A DNA stretch of 64,000 bases. Origin: JAWAFC01 sp038890815. GTDB taxonomy: Archaea > Micrarchaeota > Micrarchaeia > Burarchaeales > JACRGF01. Numbering within the stretch: position 1 is the stretch's first letter; each line of letters begins with the position of its first letter. Made by a program: the position numbers and the translations under genes. Below are positions 58,255 to 64,000 of this stretch, one piece after another. The stretch covers positions 1-64,000 of the forward strand of contig JAWAFC010000001.1 in the NCBI GenBank assembly GCA_038890815.1. The letters are read 5' to 3'. The notes under the pieces were generated by a model. It was not told the origin of the DNA and did not search any database. It saw nothing but the letters and a program-made list of their open reading frames with translations.

Positions 58255-59660
58255 GGCTCCTGTTTGAACTCAAAGGAAGAGAGACGGAATACGTGCCCGA
58301 AGCAGATGGCGTTGACTTGCCAAAGGGGCTCATGAGGGAGAGGCTTCCCCTGCCTGACCTCAGCGAGGTGGATGTCGTCCGACACTATCTCAAGCTCTCC
58401 CAGCAAAACTACGGCGTGGATTCGGGCTTCTATCCGCTCGGCTCCTGCACGATGAAATACAACCCAAAAATCAATGAGGATGCCTGCCGTCTGCCCGGCT
58501 TCGTCGCTCTCCATCCGCTCGCGCCCGAAGAAGCTGTACAGGGTGCGCTTGAGCTCATGTACGAGCTCGAGCGCTATCTCTGCGAGATCACGGGCATGGA
58601 TGCCTTCTCGCTCCAGCCAGCTGCGGGCGCGCACGGCGAGCTCACCTGCTGCATGATCGCAAAAAAGCATTTCCGAAAGAAAAGGGGGAAGGTGATTCTC
58701 CCGGATAGCGCGCACGGCACAAATCCCGCCTCCGCCGCCACGTGCGGGTTCGAGGTCGTCACTGTGAAAAGCGATGCCAGAGGCGGCGTGGATATTGCTG
58801 AACTCAAACGCATTGTTGACAGCGATACTGCCATGCTTATGCTGACAAACCCGAACACGCTCGGCCTCTTTGATGAAAACATCCCGGAAATCGCGCGCAT
58901 CCTGCATGATGCCGGAGCGCTGTTCTACTGCGACGGCGCGAACCTCAATGCCATGCTGGGCCTCACGCGCCCCGGCGATCAGGGGTTTGACATGATTCAA
59001 GTCAACCTCCACAAGACATTTTCCACGCCGCACGGCGGAGGCGGGCCGGGCGCGGGCCCCATCGGGGTGAAAGCGGAGCTTGAAAAATACCTGCCCGTGC
59101 CGCGCATAGTCAAACGTGGCAATCGCTTTGCCTTCGATTACAAAAGGCCAAATTCCATCGGCAAAGTACGCTCGTTCTGGGGAAATTTTGGTGTGATGGT
59201 CAGAGCGTATGCCTACATCCGCGCGCTGGGCCCGAAGCTGAAGGAGGTTGCCGAAGTCTCCATCCTCAACGCAAACTATCTGTTGCAGAAACTCAAAGAC
59301 CACTATGCGCTTCCTTTTGACAGAACGCCATGCCATGAGTTCGTGCTCTCGGGAGAGAAGCAAGCCGCAAAGGGGATTCACACGATGGATATCGCCAAAA
59401 GGCTGCTCGACTACGGCTTCCACGCCCCGACGATCTATTTCCCCCTCATAGTCAAGGAAGCGCTCATGATCGAGCCTACGGAAACCGAGAGCAAGGCAAC
59501 GCTCGATGCCTTTGCGGATGCGATGGTAAAAATAGCGCAGGAGGCTGAGACGAATCCTGATGTCCTCCGTAACGCGCCACACACAACGCCCGTGGGAAGG
59601 CTTGATGGCGTGCTGGCCGCGCGCCAGCCAAACCTGAGGTGGGCTGGTGAGATCAAATGA
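58251..59660 (+). CDS. gcvPB: Glycine decarboxylase P protein, subunit 2
   Basis: 469 residues. PLP-dependent decarboxylation of glycine. YPLGSCTMKYNPKINE, LQPAAGAHGELT, SAHGTNPASAATCGF and NLHKTFSTPHGGGGPGAGP are diagnostic; Lys255 in NLHKTF forms the Schiff base. ATG 58251 overlaps the gcvPA stop (ATGA). The downstream lplB overlaps its stop in turn, so the operon is translationally coupled. Confidence 0.95.
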   Translation: MRLLFELKGRETEYVPEADGVDLPKGLMRERLPLPDLSEVDVVRHYLKLSQQNYGVDSGFYPLGSCTMKYNPKINEDACRLPGFVALHPLAPEEAVQGALELMYELERYLCEITGMDAFSLQPAAGAHGELTCCMIAKKHFRKKRGKVILPDSAHGTNPASAATCGFEVVTVKSDARGGVDIAELKRIVDSDTAMLMLTNPNTLGLFDENIPEIARILHDAGALFYCDGANLNAMLGLTRPGDQGFDMIQVNLHKTFSTPHGGGGPGAGPIGVKAELEKYLPVPRIVKRGNRFAFDYKRPNSIGKVRSFWGNFGVMVRAYAYIRALGPKLKEVAEVSILNANYLLQKLKDHYALPFDRTPCHEFVLSGEKQAAKGIHTMDIAKRLLDYGFHAPTIYFPLIVKEALMIEPTETESKATLDAFADAMVKIAQEAETNPDVLRNAPHTTPVGRLDGVLAARQPNLRWAGEIK

Positions 59661-59929
59661 AAATGGGCAAGGCTGTTTTCAAAGCCGGCAAACTGCTCAA
59701 AGTTTTTGTCGAATTTGACGAGCTCATTCACCGTATCAAAATCACTGGCGACTTCTTCTTCTATCCCGAGGAGGCCATTGCCGAGCTGGAGAGAGCGCTT
59801 GAGGGAACGCCCGTGAACGAGGAGGAGATAAGGCGAAGGGTGGAGGCCTTTCTCCAGCGTCCGGGCATAGAGGCATATGGTTTTGACGCCGCACAGCTCA
59901 CGCAGGCCATTATGGCTGCCTGCAGGTGA
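59657..59929 (+). CDS. lplB: Lipoate-protein ligase, C-terminal (LplB-type) subunit
   Basis: 90 residues. KAVFKAGKLLKVFVEFDELIHRIKITGDFFFYPEE is the accessory domain of lipoate ligase A; in Thermoplasma it is a separate protein needed for lipoate activation. Here it is also encoded apart and just upstream of lplA. Overlaps the end of gcvPB by four bases. Confidence 0.85.
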   Translation: MKMGKAVFKAGKLLKVFVEFDELIHRIKITGDFFFYPEEAIAELERALEGTPVNEEEIRRRVEAFLQRPGIEAYGFDAAQLTQAIMAACR

Positions 59930-59933
59930 TGAT

Positions 59934-60653
59934 GTGAAAATCAGGCTCCTCGAAACGGGCCCGCACGATGCCTTTTGGAACATGGCGCTTGATGAGGCCA
60001 TGATGGAGCAGGCGGGCGACGTGCCCTCATTGCGCCTTTATGCATGGAGTCCGCCCGCTGTGTCCATAGGCTATTTCCAAAGGCTTCACGAGGAGGTTGA
60101 TGTGGCGAAGTGCAAGGAGCTTGGGATTGATGTGGTGAGGAGGATAACTGGTGGGGGGGCAGTCTTCCATGATGCAGAGCTTACCTACTCCTTCATCACG
60201 CGCAACTATCCCGCGGACATACGCGCCTCCTACCGCCTTGTATGCGATGCCATCCTCAAGGGCCTTGCCAGCATAGGCATTCATGGCCAGTTTGTGCCGC
60301 TCAATGACCTGGTTTTAAATGGGAGGAAATTCTCGGGCAATGCGCAGACAAGGAAGAGAGGTGTGCTGCTCCAGCACGGCACCATCCTGCTCAAAGTGGA
60401 TGTGGAAAAGATGTTTTCGCTCCTGAAAGTTCCAGATGAGAAGATACGGGGCAAGCTCATCCAGAATGTCAAGGAGCGCGTGACCGGCCTGAATAGGGAC
60501 TTTGAGGAGGTCGCCGAAGCGCTCAAGCGAGGCTTTGCCGAGCATTTCGGCGCGCAGCTCGTGCCCAGCAAGCCCACCAAAGAGGAACTTGAAAGGGCGG
60601 CTGAGCTGGCGGAGACCAAATACGCCACAGAGGAGTGGCTGAACAGGGTCTAA
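59934..60653 (+). CDS. lplA: Lipoate-protein ligase A, catalytic subunit
   Basis: 239 residues. Attaches lipoate to the H protein using ATP. RRITGGGAVFHDAELTYSFI (from residue 69) is the lipoyl-AMP binding loop and NGRKFSGNAQTRKRG holds the catalytic lysine region. The GTG at 59934 is preceded by GGTGAT and gives the standard length; the upstream extension lies over lplB. Its place in the gcv operon indicates that GcvH is its substrate. Confidence 0.92.
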   Translation: MKIRLLETGPHDAFWNMALDEAMMEQAGDVPSLRLYAWSPPAVSIGYFQRLHEEVDVAKCKELGIDVVRRITGGGAVFHDAELTYSFITRNYPADIRASYRLVCDAILKGLASIGIHGQFVPLNDLVLNGRKFSGNAQTRKRGVLLQHGTILLKVDVEKMFSLLKVPDEKIRGKLIQNVKERVTGLNRDFEEVAEALKRGFAEHFGAQLVPSKPTKEELERAAELAETKYATEEWLNRV

Positions 60654-60664
60654 CGGGTGAGGCC

Positions 60665-62005
60665 TTGCCTTTCGATGCCGTCGTGCTCGGCGGAGGGCCT
60701 GGCGGCTATGTGTGCGCCATCCGCGCCGCACAGCTCGGCGGAAAGGTCGCGCTTGTGGAAAGGGCGAAGTTGGGTGGAACCTGCACAAACACGGGGTGCA
60801 TTCCCACAAAGGCCCTGCTCGCATCGGCGGAGCTCGCGGAGAAAGTAGCCGGGGCAAAAGCGCTTGGCATTAACGCCACGGCCTCCGTAGATTTTGCTGC
60901 GCTCATGCGGCGCGCAAATGCCATCGCGGCCAGCCTCTCAAAAGGCATAGAGCGCCTTCTGCAGAGCAACGATGTTGAAGTAATTCAAGGAATGGGTGTT
61001 ATCAAGTCGAGAAACATCGTCGAGGCCGCCGGCAGGCAACTTCAAACAAACAACATCGTCATCGCGACCGGCTCGCTGCCCATCGAGCTGCCATTCGCAA
61101 AATTCGGTGGGAACATCCTCTCGAGCGAGACGGTATGGGGCCTGAGCGAAAGGCCGAAGTCCATCGCAATCATCGGTGGCGGCGTTGAGGGCGTTGAGTT
61201 CGCGAGCGCGTTCAGCGCGCTCGGGGTGGACACGAGCGTCATCGAGATGGCCCCGCGCATTCTTCCATGCGAGGATGCCGAGGCCTCGCAGCTTCTCCTC
61301 GGCTCACTCCAGCGCGCGGGCGTGCGTTTCGTGTTGGGAAAGAAGGTTGAGAGGATTGATGGCGAAACAATAATCGCTGGCGGGGAGAAAGTGGAGGCTG
61401 ATAAGATCCTCGTGGCCGTTGGCAGAAAGCCAAACATCGACGAGGCGAGCTTGCGGGCGATTGGTGTGGCGTTCGATGTGCGGGGCATTAAAACGAACGC
61501 GCGCATGCAGACAAACATCCCAAACATCTATGCCATCGGCGATGTGGCGGGCGGGAGGCTCGCGCACGAAGCCAGCGCGCAGGGTGTAGTGGCCGCCGAG
61601 AACATCATGGGGGAGCAAACAATTTTTGACTCGACCGTGCTGCCCGCATGCATTTTCACTCGCCCGGAGCTCGCGCGCGTGGGGAAGGTTGAAGAGAAAA
61701 ATGGCGTTTTGGTGGGGAGGTTCCCTTTCGCAGCGAACAGCAAGGCTGCATGCATCGGCGAGAAGACAGGTTTTGTGAAAGTTTTCATCGAAAATGGCAG
61801 GCTATGTGGCGCGCTCATCGTTGGCGCCCACGCCAGCGAGCTTATCGCAGAAGCCGCTCTGGCAATAAAACTCGGGGCAAAAGCGCAAGACATCGTTTCA
61901 ACGATTCATGCACACCCCACGCTCCCCGAAGCTTTTAAAGAGGCGGTCGAGGATGCTTTAGGAAGGGCGATCCATCTTCCAGCGAAGAAAAAGCATTCCC
62001 TTTAA
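60665..62005 (+). CDS. lpd: Dihydrolipoyl dehydrogenase (L protein)
   Basis: 446-residue FAD disulfide oxidoreductase. GGGPGGYVCAIRAAQ is the FAD site; the redox disulfide is GGTCTNTGCIPTKA (Cys40, Cys45), with Thr-Asn-Thr in place of the common Leu-Asn-Val; the NAD site is IIGGGVEGVEFASAF; HAHPTLPEA near the C-terminus supplies the catalytic His-Glu pair. TTG 60665 is preferred because GGGTGAGG precedes it. Reoxidises lipoyl-GcvH. Last gene of the operon. Confidence 0.92.
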   Translation: MPFDAVVLGGGPGGYVCAIRAAQLGGKVALVERAKLGGTCTNTGCIPTKALLASAELAEKVAGAKALGINATASVDFAALMRRANAIAASLSKGIERLLQSNDVEVIQGMGVIKSRNIVEAAGRQLQTNNIVIATGSLPIELPFAKFGGNILSSETVWGLSERPKSIAIIGGGVEGVEFASAFSALGVDTSVIEMAPRILPCEDAEASQLLLGSLQRAGVRFVLGKKVERIDGETIIAGGEKVEADKILVAVGRKPNIDEASLRAIGVAFDVRGIKTNARMQTNIPNIYAIGDVAGGRLAHEASAQGVVAAENIMGEQTIFDSTVLPACIFTRPELARVGKVEEKNGVLVGRFPFAANSKAACIGEKTGFVKVFIENGRLCGALIVGAHASELIAEAALAIKLGAKAQDIVSTIHAHPTLPEAFKEAVEDALGRAIHLPAKKKHSL

Positions 62006-62006
62006 A
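62001..62006 (+). promoter_or_regulatory. TATA box of phospholipase-like gene
   Basis: TTTAAA in CCTTTAAATACCC, about 26 bases before the ATG at 62030, overlapping the lpd stop region. Implies a leaderless message. Confidence 0.6.
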
Positions 62007-62029
62007 TACCCGGAAAAGAAAATAATTTC

Positions 62030-63280
62030 ATGAGGGGAGAGGTCAAACAAAAAGTAGATAGAAAATTCGAAAATTTTATTAGAAAGATTAACCAAGTTTT
62101 TGACAGAATCTTCCCACCTCCCCTTCAGCCAGCCTATGCATTTGCAAACTGCCCTCCCCTTGTTGAGGTTGAAAGCCGACCTCTCACTTCGGTAATGGAA
62201 TTTAGCACCGGCCCATTTCCAGATGGATTGAGCAAAAAGATTGCAAAATGGCAGGAAATTCCTCCACACAACATTTACACGGCTCAGCGGGAAGTGGCAA
62301 AACTTCGCCATGCTGATGGAGCCTGCCATGAGTATATAGCCTTTCACGCTGCCAAACTAAGTGGCAAGCCAGAAGCCATTAATCACACCTGGCAGATAAT
62401 GGTAGGTGCGCTGGCAGAAGACTATATCTTCAGGCCTGGTGAGAAACTTGAGGATCTGTTTGTTAAGGCACCATCTGAGCCTTTCAAAAGTGGTAGGGAA
62501 TTTGCTCAGCGCTATTTAAACCAGAAGGTCGGCCCGCTTCAAGGAATTTTTATGGGGGTTGCTAAATTATGGAGAAAATTGGTGGGTGAGGCGATTGAGG
62601 CCGATCCCATCAACAGGCCGTATATGGCTCACTTCTATGATCCTACGCGCGCCGAAGGGGACAGGGGATTGAGCATTCAAAATGGGGAAATTAAATTCCA
62701 GAGCGCGCTTGACAGGATAAAAATTTTCTGGGATTGGGGAATGAAGCTATATGCGAGCGGTGAAAAGCCAGAGGCCTTTTGCGTGCTCGGCCACATCCTC
62801 CATCTTATAGCCGATCTCCATGTGCCCGCCCATGTGCATAACGATATTCATGGCCCAACAGTATTTTTTGGAAAGCTCGATTCGCTCGAGCAATGGCTAA
62901 AGAAGAGGGATTACCCTGATATCAGGCGCGGGAGGGGAAAAATGAACATAACTATTTGGGATAGCGGTCCCCTAGAACCACCGAAAGAAGATCCCAGCTG
63001 GACTTGGGAGAATGCTAAGGAAAAACTCGCTGATTTTGTCGATAACATGGCAAGAGAAACGCAAAAGTTCAGGAGCGTCGATGTGCCCGGCACCGACCCA
63101 TCTCAAAATAAAATCGGAAAATTAAGCGATGAGGAATGCTTTGCACAAGCAAACGTACTTATCCCACGGGCCATTCAGAACTCCGCAATAATTATAGCTC
63201 GTTTTATTGAATGTGCCAGTGAATATCGTATCAGTAAACTAATTGAAAAACATTGCACGTCTCTAAGCTCAAACACCTAA
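62030..63280 (+). CDS. Zinc-dependent phospholipase C/S1-P1 nuclease-fold protein
   Basis: 416 residues. The zinc-ligand stretch LGHILHLIADLHVPAHVHND (starting near residue 255) has the H-x3-H-x3-D-x3-P-x-H arrangement of the phospholipase C/S1 nuclease fold. An N-terminal HADGACHEYIAFHAAKL may give another ligand; the family's N-terminal Trp is not at the mature start. No convincing signal peptide, which is unusual because relatives are exported. More AT-rich than the gcv operon. Substrate unknown (phospholipid or nucleic acid). Confidence 0.65.
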   Translation: MRGEVKQKVDRKFENFIRKINQVFDRIFPPPLQPAYAFANCPPLVEVESRPLTSVMEFSTGPFPDGLSKKIAKWQEIPPHNIYTAQREVAKLRHADGACHEYIAFHAAKLSGKPEAINHTWQIMVGALAEDYIFRPGEKLEDLFVKAPSEPFKSGREFAQRYLNQKVGPLQGIFMGVAKLWRKLVGEAIEADPINRPYMAHFYDPTRAEGDRGLSIQNGEIKFQSALDRIKIFWDWGMKLYASGEKPEAFCVLGHILHLIADLHVPAHVHNDIHGPTVFFGKLDSLEQWLKKRDYPDIRRGRGKMNITIWDSGPLEPPKEDPSWTWENAKEKLADFVDNMARETQKFRSVDVPGTDPSQNKIGKLSDEECFAQANVLIPRAIQNSAIIIARFIECASEYRISKLIEKHCTSLSSNT

Positions 63281-63425
63281 TAAGCCCGCTTCTGCGTGCC
63301 AATTTTTCCCCTTAATACTGTAACAGTGAACCGCAAAATGTTTTTGGAAAAACGCACTTGATACGTAGTTTACTGAAGTGATGTTAAGGCAACACATTAA
63401 AAAATTATAAGTCAAAAAGAGCAAT

Positions 63426-63848
63426 ATGCCGCTCGAGTTTTCTTCAGGAGCTGTTGTCTTCAGAAGGGAGAATGGACAAATTCTTTACCTTATCCTGCAT
63501 TATGAGGAGGGACATTGGGACTTTCCAAAGGGGAAGATCGAAAAAGGGGAAAGTATAGAGGCCACAGCCAGAAGGGAGATTGCAGAAGAAACTGGGATAA
63601 CTGATGTGGAGTTTGTTCCTGGTTTTCGCGAGAAGCTAAAGTATTTTTTCAGAAGGGAGGGAAAAACAATTGCCAAAACTGTTTATTTTCAGCTTGCTGA
63701 AACAAAGCAGAAGGAAGTCAAACTTTCTTTCGAGCATATTGGTTTTGAGTGGTTGCCTTTCGAAAAAGCCATAGAGAGACTTACTTTTGAAAATGCAAAA
63801 AAATTATTAGAAAAATCTAATAATTTCTTGAAAAAGGAGAGAGTGTGA
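63426..63848 (+). CDS. Nudix hydrolase, Ap4A hydrolase-like
   Basis: 140 residues. The Nudix box is GKIEKGESIEATARREIAEETG (23 residues, all metal-binding Glu present), preceded by HWDFPK, the pattern of bis(5'-nucleosyl)-tetraphosphatases. FSSGAVVFRRENGQI and FEHIGFEWLPFEKA also fit. It clears dinucleoside polyphosphates formed by aminoacyl-tRNA synthetases. AT-rich like the previous gene. Its stop overlaps the next gene by GTGA. Confidence 0.9.
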   Translation: MPLEFSSGAVVFRRENGQILYLILHYEEGHWDFPKGKIEKGESIEATARREIAEETGITDVEFVPGFREKLKYFFRREGKTIAKTVYFQLAETKQKEVKLSFEHIGFEWLPFEKAIERLTFENAKKLLEKSNNFLKKERV

Positions 63849-64000
63849 AACTGGCCAAAAAGGAGCTGGCTGAGCTGGCAAAGCAAATCCGGGCATGTCG
63901 TCTGTGCAGGCTCTCTAAATCGAGAAAAAACGCTGTGCCTGGGGAGGGGCCTGCAGATGCTAAGCTGTTTTTTGTTGGGCAAGCGCCGGGCAGGAAGGAG
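63845..64000 (+). CDS. Uracil-DNA glycosylase family 4, N-terminal part (runs off window)
   Basis: GTG 63845 overlaps the Nudix stop; 52 codons are visible. RACRLCRLSKSRKNAVPGEG, with the first two Cys of the 4Fe-4S cluster, and the following AKLFFVGQAPGRKE are the N-terminal signature of thermophile-type (family 4) UDG, which removes uracil from DNA. The 3' end lies outside the window. Confidence 0.88.
   Translation, partial: MKLAKKELAELAKQIRACRLCRLSKSRKNAVPGEGPADAKLFFVGQAPGRKE

Noticed and set aside
58071..59582. Minus-strand frame of 503 codons antisense to gcvPB
   Set aside because: No family features; the plus strand encodes GcvPB with its PLP lysine.

Overview
This window is archaeal chromosome. 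The clearest markers are CDP-archaeol synthase (29696-30217), ribosomal protein L10e/uL16 (50093-50623), archaeal-type CCA-adding enzyme, archaeal riboflavin synthase RibC, FAD synthase RibL, a tRNA-Gln with an A1-U72 pair, many class III (prepilin) signal peptides, and TTTAAA-type TATA boxes about 25-35 bases before start codons. Shine-Dalgarno sites of the GGAGGTGATC series occur mostly inside operons. The DNA is GC-rich and almost fully coding. Many hypothetical coiled-coil proteins beside fairly complete biosynthesis would fit a DPANN lineage such as Diapherotrites or Micrarchaeota, but no single marker here proves the phylum.

Layout. 1-7.9 kb: a truncated Cys-rich surface protein with 111-bp tandem repeats, a phosphoribosyltransferase, a CBS protein, a GNAT-like protein, a DUF488 operon with two small proteins, an HD hydrolase, Hsp20 and a membrane pair with a DUF835-like domain. 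8-13 kb: a large coiled-coil protein, then a tightly overlapping ribB-ribC-ribH-ribA-ribD operon that mixes archaeal and bacterial-type enzymes. 13-18.7 kb: PLP homeostasis protein, hexulose-phosphate synthase with a leuD-leuC pair, a PIN-domain remnant and a 55-residue zinc ribbon. 18.7-28 kb: glycosyltransferase, beta-CASP nuclease, a HEAT protein with an HExxH motif, a membrane-anchored winged-helix protein followed by ADP-forming acetyl-CoA synthetase (acdB-acdA), and a ThiI-like/Mre11-like pair. 28-35.4 kb: membrane proteins, a palindromic GGAACC repeat cluster, tRNA-Gln, carS, sppA and a run of secreted and prepilin-like genes. 35.4-45 kb: hypotheticals, PepQ, a kinase-like protein, SMC, two more prepilin-like genes and a four-CBS protein fused to a ribosome-hibernation (HPF) domain. 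45-53 kb: cca, gatCAB, ribL, rpl10e and a winged-helix coiled-coil protein. 53.4-62 kb: lipoprotein, RNase J, and a full glycine cleavage operon (gcvT-gcvH-gcvPA-gcvPB-lplB-lplA-lpd). The end holds a zinc phospholipase C-like protein, an Ap4A-type Nudix hydrolase and the start of a family 4 uracil-DNA glycosylase.

How the genes fit together. The cell makes its own riboflavin and FAD (rib operon plus ribL). It can cleave glycine to methylene-THF (or a pterin analogue) and NADH, using scavenged lipoate attached by a two-part ligase. It can conserve energy as ATP from acetyl-CoA with AcdAB. It makes pentoses through hexulose-phosphate chemistry and makes Asn-tRNA (and perhaps Gln-tRNA) by transamidation. 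The least explained parts are the prepilin/secretion cluster, the CBS-HPF fusion, the ThiI-like protein with a broken PP-loop beside an atypical Mre11, and the palindromic repeat array. At several divergent gene pairs a single symmetrical TTTAAA element appears to serve both directions.
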